Shown here piece by piece: positions 41,444 to 50,149 of a stretch of 64,000 bases of DNA. The position numbers and the translations under genes are program-made. Positions within the stretch are counted from its first letter, which is position 1, and each line of letters begins with the position of its first letter. The notes below the pieces were generated by a model. That model worked only from the letters and a program-made list of their open reading frames with translations. It was not told the DNA's origin and searched no databases. The DNA is from Candidatus Blautia intestinavium (GTDB lineage Bacteria > Bacillota > Clostridia > Lachnospirales > Lachnospiraceae): assembly GCA_019113745.1 (NCBI GenBank), contig DXGV01000056.1, positions 62,001 through 126,000 on the forward strand, written 5' to 3'.

Positions 41444-43303
41444 ATGAATAAAAAGCAGAATACAGGAAGCCGGATCCAATGGGGACGCATGATGAAAAAA
41501 CTGAATCCGTATACTGTGCAGAAGGGATTCCGTTATCTGAAACATTACGGTCCGAAAGAATTCTGGATCAGGCTCCATGAGCGCTTTGAACCGGAGGAGG
41601 TTCCATACGGACCCTGGTATGAAGCGTATGTTCCGGACGAGGCGGAACTTTCCCGCCAGCGGCGTATCAGGCTGGATTATGAACCGCTGATCAGTGTGGC
41701 TGTGCCCGCTTACCGCACGCCAAAGCTGTTTCTTTCCCAGATGATGGACTCCCTCCTGGCACAGACATATAAAAACTGGGAGCTGTGCATTGCAAATGGA
41801 AGTCCGGAAGATGAGGACATGAGAGCGGTACTGGAAGAATATTCCGCCCGGGATAAGCGTATCTGCGTGCAGAACCTTGCGGAAAATCTGGGAATAGCCG
41901 GAAATACAAACGCGGCTCTTTCCATGGCCTCCGGTGAATTTGCGGGGATTCTGGATCATGACGATCTTCTTGCCCCAAACGCTCTTTTTGAAATAGCCAA
42001 AGCGCTGGGAAACGACCGCGGACTGGACGCTGTGTATACAGATGAGGATAAAGTGACCACAGATCTTGAGGAACATTTTCAGCCGCATCTGAAGCCTGAT
42101 TTTAACCTGGATCTTCTCCGGTCAAATAATTATATCTGTCATTTCTTTGTAGTACGGCGTTCTGTCATTAAGAAGGCGGGCGGTTTCCGCCAGGAGTTTG
42201 ACGGGGCCCAGGACTATGATTTCATTTTCCGGTGCGTAGAGCAGGCGGAAAAGGTGGGGCATATCCCGGAAATCCTTTATCACTGGAGAACTCATAAGGC
42301 TTCCACAGCAGATAATCCGGCCAGCAAGATGTACGCCTTTGACGCCGGAAAGTGGGCTATAGAGGCTCATCTGAAAAGAACCGGAGTCAGGGGGACGGTA
42401 AGTCATACGCCGGATCTTGGATTTTACAGGGTGACGTATCCTGTTCAGGGAGAACCTCTGATCTCTATTATCATTCCAAATAAGGATGAGAAGGAGACTC
42501 TGAAGGCCTGCATAGAGTCCATACGTGAAAAAACAGAGTATCCCAATTATGAAATACTGATCATTGAAAACAACAGTACAACAGAAGAGATCTTTCGCTA
42601 TTATAAAGAGCTTTCGGCAGATCCCCGGATTCGTCTTCTGAGATGGAAAAAGGAATTTAATTATTCCGCCATCAATAATTACGGCGTCCGCCACGCAAAA
42701 GGGGAGTATCTGCTGTTTTTGAATAACGATGTGACAGTGATCACTCCCGGCTGGCTGAAAGAGATGCTGGGAGTCTGCCAGCGCCCCGAGGTAGGCGCGG
42801 TGGGAGTAAAGCTGATCTACCCGGACAATACCATCCAGCATGCCGGATGCGTGATCGGGATCGGAGGCATCGCGGGACATATGTTTGTAGACATGCCCGC
42901 GAACCGGACGGGATATCTCCATAAGGCGTCGCTGCTTCAGGACATGAGCGCTGTAACGGCAGCCTGCATGATGATGAAAAAAGAGGCTTTCGATACCGCC
43001 GGGGGATTTACGGAAAAGCTGTCGGTGGCTTTTAACGATGTGGATCTCTGCCTGAAAGTCAGGGAAAGCGGAAAACTGATCGTATATGATCCTTACGTGC
43101 AGCTTTATCACGCGGAATCAAAGACAAGGGGAGCCGAGGACAGTAAAGAAAAGGTGCGCCGTTTTCAGGAAGAGATCGAATATATGCGGAGCCGCTGGAT
43201 CGGAATTCTGAAAAAGGGAGATCCCTATTACAACAAAAATCTTTCTCTGACAAAATGGAATTATTCGCTTCGTCCTCTTCCGGGTATGGCGAAGAAGGGG
43301 TAA
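41444..43303 (+). CDS. Tandem GT2 glycosyltransferase without N-terminal beta domains
   Basis: A 619-residue third member of the tandem GT2 group. GT2 domain one occupies about 80-310 (SVAVPAYRTP, LDHDDLLAPNAL, YTDEDKV, FDGAQDYDFIFRC, HWRTH) and domain two about 335-600 (SIIIPNKDEKET, NNDVTV, DNTIQHAGCVIGIGG, FNDVDLCLKV). It lacks the roughly 230-residue beta modules of the two relatives at 21.5-26.4 kb, having only a short basic leader. The motifs resemble enzymes making rhamnose-containing surface glycans. It starts a new operon with its own promoter and is followed after nine bases by another GT2. Confidence 0.9.
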   Translation: MNKKQNTGSRIQWGRMMKKLNPYTVQKGFRYLKHYGPKEFWIRLHERFEPEEVPYGPWYEAYVPDEAELSRQRRIRLDYEPLISVAVPAYRTPKLFLSQMMDSLLAQTYKNWELCIANGSPEDEDMRAVLEEYSARDKRICVQNLAENLGIAGNTNAALSMASGEFAGILDHDDLLAPNALFEIAKALGNDRGLDAVYTDEDKVTTDLEEHFQPHLKPDFNLDLLRSNNYICHFFVVRRSVIKKAGGFRQEFDGAQDYDFIFRCVEQAEKVGHIPEILYHWRTHKASTADNPASKMYAFDAGKWAIEAHLKRTGVRGTVSHTPDLGFYRVTYPVQGEPLISIIIPNKDEKETLKACIESIREKTEYPNYEILIIENNSTTEEIFRYYKELSADPRIRLLRWKKEFNYSAINNYGVRHAKGEYLLFLNNDVTVITPGWLKEMLGVCQRPEVGAVGVKLIYPDNTIQHAGCVIGIGGIAGHMFVDMPANRTGYLHKASLLQDMSAVTAACMMMKKEAFDTAGGFTEKLSVAFNDVDLCLKVRESGKLIVYDPYVQLYHAESKTRGAEDSKEKVRRFQEEIEYMRSRWIGILKKGDPYYNKNLSLTKWNYSLRPLPGMAKKG

Positions 43304-43312
43304 GGAGGAGCT

Positions 43313-44266
43313 ATGAAGGTATCGGTGGTTATACCGAATTTTAATGGAATTGCTTTTCTGGACAGTGTTCTTGGAAGTCTTGAGGGTCAGACGCTTAGAG
43401 ATTTTGAAGTGATTCTTGTAGACAACGGTTCTTCAGATGGAAGCTGTTCTTTTGTGGCGGGGAATTATCCCTGGGTCCATATCCTGGAGCTTCCGGAAAA
43501 TTTTGGCTTCTGCAGAGCGGTCAATGAGGGGATCAGGGCGGCAAAGGCGCCCTATGTGCTGCTTCTGAATAACGATACGGAGGCGGAGGAAAACTTTGTA
43601 GAAGAAATGCTGGAAGCCCTGAAAAGACATAAAAACGCCTTTTCCTGCGGGGCCCGTATGGTACAGTATCACGACAGGGACAAGCTGGACGATGCGGGAA
43701 ATTTCTACTGCGCTCTGGGATGGTCTTATGCCAGGGGAAAGGGAAAAGATATCCGCTCCTACGAAAAAGAAGAAAAAATCTTTGCTTCCTGCGGAGGCGC
43801 CGCGATCTACAGAAAGAAAATCCTGGAACAGATCGGGCTTTTTGATGAAGAGCATTTTGCCTATCTGGAAGATATTGATATCGGCTACCGGGCCAGAATC
43901 TACGGATATGAAAACTGGTACGCGCCGAAAGCCGTGGTCTACCATGTGGGCAGCGGAACCAGCGGATCCCGCTATAATCAGTTCAAAACCAGATATTCCT
44001 CAAGAAATAATATCTATCTGATATACAAAAACATGCCGTTGCTGCAGATTATCCTGAATCTTCCTTTTCTTGTGGCCGGTTTCGGCGTTAAGGCGCTGTT
44101 CTTTGCCGCGAAGGGAATGGGAAGAGAATACCTGGCGGGGATAAAGAATGGTTTTTCCATCAGCCGGAAGGGAAAAAAGGTTCCTTTTACCATGAAACAT
44201 CTTTCCAATTATGTAAAGATCCAGATAGAATTATGGGTAAATATTTTCCGGCGTTTCGCGGCGTAA
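43313..44266 (+). CDS. GT2 glycosyltransferase (rhamnosyltransferase-like)
   Basis: A 317-residue single-domain GT2 enzyme. Motifs: SVVIPNFNG at the start, VDNGSSDGS, NFGFCRAVNEGI, LLNNDTEAE (metal-binding), CGARMV and YLEDIDIGYRARIYGYENWY, a pattern common in WbbL-like rhamnosyltransferases. A hydrophobic C-terminal stretch (about 238-262) may associate it with the membrane. It follows AAGGAGGAG, nine bases after the tandem GT2. Donor and acceptor are not readable; dTDP-rhamnose is plausible because its synthesis is complete in this window. Confidence 0.88.
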   Translation: MKVSVVIPNFNGIAFLDSVLGSLEGQTLRDFEVILVDNGSSDGSCSFVAGNYPWVHILELPENFGFCRAVNEGIRAAKAPYVLLLNNDTEAEENFVEEMLEALKRHKNAFSCGARMVQYHDRDKLDDAGNFYCALGWSYARGKGKDIRSYEKEEKIFASCGGAAIYRKKILEQIGLFDEEHFAYLEDIDIGYRARIYGYENWYAPKAVVYHVGSGTSGSRYNQFKTRYSSRNNIYLIYKNMPLLQIILNLPFLVAGFGVKALFFAAKGMGREYLAGIKNGFSISRKGKKVPFTMKHLSNYVKIQIELWVNIFRRFAA

Positions 44267-44381
44267 GAAAGAAATTACAGGATTTCATTTTATTTTTATA
44301 AAATAAACATGAAGATCATATTGATTTTAAAGTACAACTATTATAAGATAAACACTATGAAATGGATTGAGGTGGCAGAGA

Positions 44382-45785
44382 TTGATTCAGGATAACCAGA
44401 AGAATTTCAGTCGTCTTCAGATGCTGATAGATGCTTTTGTCATCGCCGGCTCCTACGTGGTCGCATGGATGATCCGTTTTATCGGTCCGTTTTCCTATTC
44501 GGCAGTGCGTACATTATCTTTTGAGCAGTATATGTTTGCCCTGATTTTTATAATTCCGGGCTATCTGCTTCTGTATCAGGCTTTTACGCTCTATGAGCCT
44601 ATGCACATGCAGGGCCGCAGGCTTGTCCTGGCAAATGTGATCAAGGCCAACGTGCTTGGGCTGCTCCTGATCGTATTTACGCTGTACATGCTGGAGGAAA
44701 GCGATTTTTCCCGACTGACGGTATATATTTTCTGTGTGATCAATATCGTTCTGGAGTGGTCCGTCCGTATGCTGATCTTCGCGGCTCTGCGGGATATGCG
44801 GAAAAAAGGACATAACCAGAAGCAGATCATACTGGTGGGATACAGCCGCGCGGCAGAAGAATATATTGACAGGATTCAGCAGAATCCTCAGTGGGGGTAT
44901 GTTATTCGGGGAATCCTGGATGACAATGTTCCTGCCGGAACACTGTACAAAGGAGTAAAGGTGATCGGTAGGATCGCAAATCTTACCGTGATACTTCCGG
45001 CCAACAGACTGGACGAGATAGCGATCACACTGGGACTGAGCGAGTATTACCGCCTGGAAGAAATTGTCGCCATGTGCGAAAAGTCAGGCGTCCATACGAA
45101 ATTTATTCCCGATTACAATAAAATCATACCTACCAAACCATATACAGAAGATATTCTCGGCCTCCCGGTAATTAATATCCGGTATGTGCCTTTGAGCAAT
45201 ACTTTTAATGCCATGGTAAAAAGAGCCATGGATATCGTAGGTTCTATTGCGGCGATCATCGTGTCTTCTCCGGTGATGCTCCTGATGTGCGTTCTGATCA
45301 AAGCTTCGTCTCCCGGACCGCTGATCTACAAGCAGGAAAGGGTCGGCCTCCATAATAAGACGTTTCGTATGTACAAATTCCGCTCCATGGAGATCCAGCC
45401 TGAAGCGGAGGAGAAAAAAGCGTGGACGGTAAAGAACGATCCCAGGGTTACGGGAATCGGGAAATTTATGCGCAGGACAAGTATTGACGAGCTTCCCCAG
45501 TTGTTTAACATTCTGCGGGGAGACATGAGCCTGGTAGGGCCAAGACCGGAACGGCCTTTCTTTGTGGAAAAGTTCCGGGAAGAAATACCGCGCTATATGG
45601 TAAAGCACCAGGTACGTCCGGGACTTACCGGATGGGCTCAGGTAAACGGATACCGGGGCGATACTTCTATCAGAAAACGGATTGATTATGACCTTTATTA
45701 TATTGAAAACTGGACTATAGGATTTGACATAAAGATACTGTTTTTGACATTTTTTAAAGGTTTTATCAATAAAAATGCATATTAA
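44382..45785 (+). CDS. Polyprenyl-phosphate sugar-1-phosphate transferase (WcaJ/CpsE type)
   Basis: The initiating enzyme that moves a hexose 1-phosphate from a nucleotide sugar to undecaprenyl phosphate. Four N-terminal helices (about 15-135) are followed by a CoA-binding-like domain (IILVGYSRAAEEYI) and the C-terminal transferase: RAMDIVGSIAAI, GPLIYKQERVGLHNKTF, MYKFRSM, RRTSIDELPQLFNILRGDMS and LVGPRPERP. I prefer TTG 44382, six bases after GAGGTGG, over TTG 44367. It is set 115 bases after the previous gene. It would begin the lipid-linked unit later extended by the GT2 enzymes. Confidence 0.92.
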   Translation: MIQDNQKNFSRLQMLIDAFVIAGSYVVAWMIRFIGPFSYSAVRTLSFEQYMFALIFIIPGYLLLYQAFTLYEPMHMQGRRLVLANVIKANVLGLLLIVFTLYMLEESDFSRLTVYIFCVINIVLEWSVRMLIFAALRDMRKKGHNQKQIILVGYSRAAEEYIDRIQQNPQWGYVIRGILDDNVPAGTLYKGVKVIGRIANLTVILPANRLDEIAITLGLSEYYRLEEIVAMCEKSGVHTKFIPDYNKIIPTKPYTEDILGLPVINIRYVPLSNTFNAMVKRAMDIVGSIAAIIVSSPVMLLMCVLIKASSPGPLIYKQERVGLHNKTFRMYKFRSMEIQPEAEEKKAWTVKNDPRVTGIGKFMRRTSIDELPQLFNILRGDMSLVGPRPERPFFVEKFREEIPRYMVKHQVRPGLTGWAQVNGYRGDTSIRKRIDYDLYYIENWTIGFDIKILFLTFFKGFINKNAY

Positions 45786-45802
45786 AGATAAGGGGAAAGA
45801 AC

Positions 45803-47392
45803 ATGGCAAAACCAAGATCCAAAACGAAAAAGATACTGTTTGCGGTAGAGATCATCGTTCTGCTGCTGTTTATCGGCGGTCTGTATGTTTACGGGCAGTT
45901 AAATTCAAAACTGGATAAAGTAAACCAGCCGGTAATGGACGAAAGCAAGATCCAGGTCAACCAGGAAGTGCAGGACGCCATCGACTCGGAATCTTCCAAG
46001 CTTACAGGCTACACCACTTACGCCCTGTTCGGTATTGACCACAGGGATAAGAACCCTGCTCTGGGGACAGAAAACAGCGATACCATGATCATCGCCAGCG
46101 TCAACAATGACACAAAGGATGTAAAACTGGTTTCTGTATACAGGGATACGCTTCTGAACCTGGGAGACGACACATATTCCAAAGCAAACGCGGCGTACGC
46201 TTACGGAGGCCCGGAACAGGCGATCACCATGCTGAACACCAACCTGGACCTGAATATAACAGAATACGCGACAGTGAACTTTAACGCTCTGGCGGAGATC
46301 GTTGACTGTCTTGGCGGCCTGGATATGGATATGTCCTATGCGGAGATTGTCCATATGAATAACTACTGTCAGGAGACTTCCGAAGAAACAGGCAAGTCCT
46401 ATACGCCTATCGAGCTTCCGGAAAGACCGGAGGATATTGAGAAGATCGACTACCGTTATCATCTGAACGGCGTCCAGGTAACTTCCTACTGCCGTATCCG
46501 TTACACGGCCAGCCTGGATATGGGACGTACGGAAAGACAGAGAAAAGTTATCCAGATGATCGTACAGAAGGCGAAGACCGCAGGGCTGAGCACGATCTTT
46601 GACATTATGGATAAAGTGTTCCCCATGGTGACGACTTCTCTCAGCAAAACAGAAATTCTTCAGCTCCTTCCTACCATGATCGGATACAGCATGAACGATA
46701 CGGTAGGCTTCCCGTCAAACTATAAGTTTGCAACAGTAAAGGGAAGCGTGATCGTACCTACCGATCTGGAATCCAATGTGATAGAGCTTCACAAATTCCT
46801 GTACGGAGACGAGAACTACACGCCTTCCGCTACAGTTAAGGAGAACAGCCAGGAGATCCTTGATATCGTGGGAGGAACCTCAAACCTGAACGACACCCAG
46901 CCGGCTGTTACAGAAGAAACAGAAAATACAGGAGACGATACCATTTTCTTCCAGAATGACGGAAGCGGATGGGCAGATACAACAGACCAGATCGCGGCAG
47001 ATACAGGCTCCGATTATGATGGAGGCGGAGATTACAACGACTCCGGAACAGGAGACACTGGAAATACCGGAGGAGACACCGGATATGATCCCGGAACGGG
47101 AGACGACGGAAGTACCGGAGGAGACACCGGATATGATCCCGGAACGGGAGACGGCGGAAGTACCGGAGGAGATACCGGTTATGTAGATCCCGGAACGGGA
47201 GACGGCGGAAGCACCGGCGGAGATACCAGCGGTGGAGGAGACACCAGTACCGGCGGAGACGTTGGCGGTGGAGATACCAGCGGAGGCGGAGACGTCGGCG
47301 GTGGAGACAGCAGCGGAGGCGGAGACGTCAGTGGCGGAGATACCGGCGCCGGCGGAGAGGCAGCCGCAGGCGGAACAGAACAGGCAGCATAG
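45803..47392 (+). CDS. LCP-family (LytR-CpsA-Psr) glycopolymer ligase with Gly/Asp/Thr tail
   Basis: LCP enzymes attach lipid-linked teichoic acids or polysaccharides to peptidoglycan outside the membrane. The 529-residue protein has a short basic start, one membrane anchor (about residues 10-30) and an LCP domain (about 70-300) with the GIDHRD start, NSDTMIIASVN, SVYRDTLL with the lipid-phosphate-binding arginine, and MGRTERQRKVIQ. Residues 390-529 are almost only Gly, Asp, Thr, Ser and Tyr in repeats. The gene follows the initiating transferase by 17 bases. Attachment of the glycan built in this window is the natural role. Confidence 0.93.
   Translation: MAKPRSKTKKILFAVEIIVLLLFIGGLYVYGQLNSKLDKVNQPVMDESKIQVNQEVQDAIDSESSKLTGYTTYALFGIDHRDKNPALGTENSDTMIIASVNNDTKDVKLVSVYRDTLLNLGDDTYSKANAAYAYGGPEQAITMLNTNLDLNITEYATVNFNALAEIVDCLGGLDMDMSYAEIVHMNNYCQETSEETGKSYTPIELPERPEDIEKIDYRYHLNGVQVTSYCRIRYTASLDMGRTERQRKVIQMIVQKAKTAGLSTIFDIMDKVFPMVTTSLSKTEILQLLPTMIGYSMNDTVGFPSNYKFATVKGSVIVPTDLESNVIELHKFLYGDENYTPSATVKENSQEILDIVGGTSNLNDTQPAVTEETENTGDDTIFFQNDGSGWADTTDQIAADTGSDYDGGGDYNDSGTGDTGNTGGDTGYDPGTGDDGSTGGDTGYDPGTGDGGSTGGDTGYVDPGTGDGGSTGGDTSGGGDTSTGGDVGGGDTSGGGDVGGGDSSGGGDVSGGDTGAGGEAAAGGTEQAA
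47038..47386 (+). repeat. Degenerate Gly-Asp-Thr coding repeat in the LCP gene
   Basis: Units of about 45 bases encoding GGDTGYDPGTGDGGST recur, then shorter GGGDTSGGGDVG-type units. Near-identical adjacent copies suggest slippage-driven length variation. The tail is likely a flexible, wall-exposed segment. Confidence 0.85.
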
Positions 47393-47403
47393 AAGCTTTA
47401 TTC

Positions 47404-47438
47404 AGGAGGGAATTTCTCGCAGAGAGGAATTCCCTCCT
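47404..47438 (+). other. Hairpin between the LCP and GT2 genes
   Basis: AGGAGGGAATT and AATTCCCTCCT form a perfect 11-base stem. There is no T-tract, so I do not call it a terminator. It precedes the ribosome site (AGGAGA) of the next gene and could act as an mRNA stability or processing element. Confidence 0.5.
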
Positions 47439-47457
47439 GCTGACAGGAGAAGTTATC

Positions 47458-48378
47458 ATGAAAGAAAAAATAATTGATGTGATCATCCCCACTTATCATC
47501 CGGGGAAGGAATTCGCCGCTCTTCTGGAGCGTCTGGAAAAGCAGAGCCGCCCTGTAAGAAAAGTCCTGGTCATGAATACAGAAGAAAAATTCTGGAATAC
47601 CGGATGGGAGAAAAAATATCCCGGCCTTGAGGTGCATCATCTGAAAAAAGAAGAATTTGATCACGGCGGGACGAGAAAAAGGGCGGCGGAGCTTTCTGAC
47701 GCAGATATTATGGTATTTATGACCCAGGACGCTCTGCCTGCGGACAGAAAACTTATAGAAAATCTGGAGAAGGCTCTCGAGTCAGAGCCGGAGATCGGAG
47801 CGGCTTATGCCAGGCAGATTCCCAGAGAAGACTGCAGTTATATAGAAAAATATACGAGAGCCTTTAATTATCCGGAGCAGTCATCTGTGAAATCTGAAGC
47901 AGATCTGCCGGTATACGGGATAAAAACATTTTTCTGCTCAAATGTCTGCGCGGCATATAAAAAAGACATATACTTAAAGCTTGGCGGTTTTGTCTCCCGT
48001 ACGATCTTTAACGAAGATATGATATACGCTTCCTCCCTGATCCGTAACGGATACCGCATTGCCTACGCGGCGGAGGCGCGGGTTGTCCATTCTCATAATT
48101 ACTCCTGGGCGCAGCAGTTCCGGAGAAATTTTGATCTTGGAGTTTCCCAGGCCGAGCATCCGGAAATATTCGAGGGAGTTTCCTCCGAGGGAGAAGGAAT
48201 GCGCCTTGTAAAAAGGACGTTCAGCCATCTGTTCCGGAATAAAAAATTCTGGATGGCGCCGGGGTTTGTTATCCAGAGCGCGTGTAAATACGCGGGCTAT
48301 CTTGCCGGTAAAAATTTCAGGAAGCTTCCTGATAAAATGATTTTGTGGTGTACGATGAGCCCCGGGTACTGGAAATAA
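47458..48378 (+). CDS. GT2 glycosyltransferase (rhamnosyltransferase-like)
   Basis: A 306-residue GT2 enzyme of the type found in rhamnan and O-antigen loci. Visible are DVIIPTYHPG, the central EEFDHGGTRKRAAELSDADI with the metal-binding TQDA (MTQDALPAD), SNVCAAYKK, FNEDMIYASSLIRNGYRI and the C-terminal VVHSHNYSWAQQFRRNFDLG. FDHGGTR and HSHNY patterns are typical of rhamnosyltransferases. It ends the second glycan segment. The donor dTDP-rhamnose can be made by rfbABCD in the same window. Confidence 0.89.
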   Translation: MKEKIIDVIIPTYHPGKEFAALLERLEKQSRPVRKVLVMNTEEKFWNTGWEKKYPGLEVHHLKKEEFDHGGTRKRAAELSDADIMVFMTQDALPADRKLIENLEKALESEPEIGAAYARQIPREDCSYIEKYTRAFNYPEQSSVKSEADLPVYGIKTFFCSNVCAAYKKDIYLKLGGFVSRTIFNEDMIYASSLIRNGYRIAYAAEARVVHSHNYSWAQQFRRNFDLGVSQAEHPEIFEGVSSEGEGMRLVKRTFSHLFRNKKFWMAPGFVIQSACKYAGYLAGKNFRKLPDKMILWCTMSPGYWK

Positions 48379-48495
48379 AAAATCCGGTTATACAGAGGCG
48401 GTACATTTATTTTTTAAAGAGTTGTCACATTTTGAACACAATTGCCTGATACACTGATTTTTATAATAGAGAAAACAGAAGAAGGGAGCAGTAAT

Positions 48496-49914
48496 ATGAA
48501 CGATGATAGATTATGGGATCAGAATGCTCCACAAAACCGAAATGAACAACAAACAGGCGGCGCGCATGGCGAGGTCAGCCGCTATACCCATTATCAGATG
48601 CACCAGAGCAATTTTGACCTGCAGAAAAGACTTCCCCAGAAGAAGTCCGGGAAGAAGAACAGATTCTGGAAAAAGCTTCCGGAGACAGTGGCTTTGGCCG
48701 TTGTTTTCGGCCTTGTGGCCGGAGGCGTTTTCCAGGGCGTGAATATGATTACAGACAGATATCTGGAACCGGATACACAGTCGTCTCTTTTGTCGGTGGA
48801 AACAGTTGATCAGGGAGACGGGGGAACGGTTCAGGCCGGTACGTCCCAGACGTCGGGCACAGTGGCCAGTGTGGCGCAGGCGGCGATGCCTGCCGTAGTC
48901 GCCATCACATCTGTCAGTATCCAGGAAATTCCCAGTTTCTTCGGGATTTACGGTTTCGGAGGAACGCAGCAGTATTCCAGTGAGGGCAGCGGTTCCGGTA
49001 TTATTGTGGGAGAAAACGAGGATGAGCTTCTGATCGCCACGAATAATCATGTGGTGGAAGGGGCGGATACGCTGAGCGTATGTTTTATTGGGAACGACGT
49101 GGCGGACGCGGCGGAAGAGACAGAACAGCTTGCAGGCGCGGCGGACGATATCAATATAGAGGACGCGGTCAGCGCAACGGTAAAAGGAACAGACAGCGCC
49201 AACGATCTGGCAGTGGTGTCTGTAAAGAAGGCGGATATCCCGGAAGATACTATGAGCCAGATAAAGATTGCCCAGATGGGAAGCTCTGACAATCTTCAGG
49301 TGGGAGAACAGGTAGTTGCCATTGGAAACGCTCTTGGTTACGGCCAGTCTGTAACTTCCGGCTGGGTCAGCGCTCTGGACAGGAGTATTGAAACGGAGGA
49401 TGGAACAAGCACGGGACTGATACAGACGGACGCGGCCATTAACCCCGGCAACAGCGGAGGCGCTCTCCTTAATATGAACGGCGAGCTGATCGGGATCAAT
49501 TCCGCGAAGTATGCGGACAACGCCGTAGAAGGGATGGGTTATGCGATCCCTATTTCCACGGCGCAGCCGATTCTGGAAAATCTGATGAACAGAGATAAAC
49601 TGGATACGTCCCAGGCCGGTTATCTGGGCGTGAGAATCCTGGATCTGTCCGCCCAGGCAATGAGTATGTATAATGTGCCTTCAGGCGCCCTGATCTCTTA
49701 TGTGGAGGAAGGCGGCGCGGCTGAAAGCGCTGGACTTCAGGTCCGCGATATTATTACGGAATTTGACGGCCAGACTGTTTCCGGAAAAGAAGATCTGTCA
49801 GAAAAGATGCAGTACTATGCCGCAGGAGAAACTGTGGACATAGTTGTTGCAAGAGCTGAGAACGGACAGTATGTGGAAAAGGATATCCAGGTGACCATGG
49901 GAAATATGCCGTGA
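48496..49914 (+). CDS. htrA: HtrA/DegP-like membrane serine protease with PDZ domain
   Basis: A surface quality-control protease of 472 residues. Order: Gln/Asn-rich cytoplasmic start, one transmembrane helix (about 63-83), linker, trypsin-like domain with the catalytic triad His185 (NNHVV), Asp237 (NDLAV) and Ser320 (NPGNSGGAL), and a C-terminal PDZ domain (about 370-465; GYLGVRILDL, GGAAESAGLQVRD). The ORF track starts at 48442, but ATG 48496 follows GAAGGGAG by the usual distance. It is monocistronic by spacing, with a TATAAT-like box at about 48463. Substrates are likely misfolded secreted proteins. Confidence 0.94.
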   Translation: MNDDRLWDQNAPQNRNEQQTGGAHGEVSRYTHYQMHQSNFDLQKRLPQKKSGKKNRFWKKLPETVALAVVFGLVAGGVFQGVNMITDRYLEPDTQSSLLSVETVDQGDGGTVQAGTSQTSGTVASVAQAAMPAVVAITSVSIQEIPSFFGIYGFGGTQQYSSEGSGSGIIVGENEDELLIATNNHVVEGADTLSVCFIGNDVADAAEETEQLAGAADDINIEDAVSATVKGTDSANDLAVVSVKKADIPEDTMSQIKIAQMGSSDNLQVGEQVVAIGNALGYGQSVTSGWVSALDRSIETEDGTSTGLIQTDAAINPGNSGGALLNMNGELIGINSAKYADNAVEGMGYAIPISTAQPILENLMNRDKLDTSQAGYLGVRILDLSAQAMSMYNVPSGALISYVEEGGAAESAGLQVRDIITEFDGQTVSGKEDLSEKMQYYAAGETVDIVVARAENGQYVEKDIQVTMGNMP

Positions 49915-49967
49915 TCAGGCGGATATAAAGCGTAAAAGAGCTTCCGGGTTTTTTATAAAAAGTTTAG

Positions 49968-49995
49968 TTTACAGTGACATGGGTTATGATATAAT
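49968..49995 (+). promoter_or_regulatory. Promoter of the clpX-like operon
   Basis: TTTACA, 16 bases, TATAAT on the + strand. The transcript would carry a leader of about 148 bases before the ATG. The leader contains a TCCGGGAAA/TTTCCGGA inverted repeat (about 50016-50060) but no motif that I recognise. Confidence 0.7.
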
Positions 49996-50149
49996 GGACG
50001 CATAGGCGGCGGATATCCGGGAAAAGGAAAGCTGCCTGTGCGTTCTTCACGTTTCCGGAAGTTTTTGGCGGGCGGAAGGGGCCTGTAGAAAGTCCGTCAG
50101 CCGGGAGAGCTTATGGAGAACGTATGACAGACAGGAGAGAGGAGTTTAT

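Noticed and set aside
47404-47438. Terminator after the LCP gene
   Set aside because: The 11-base stem is perfect but has no T-tract, so I list it only as a hairpin.
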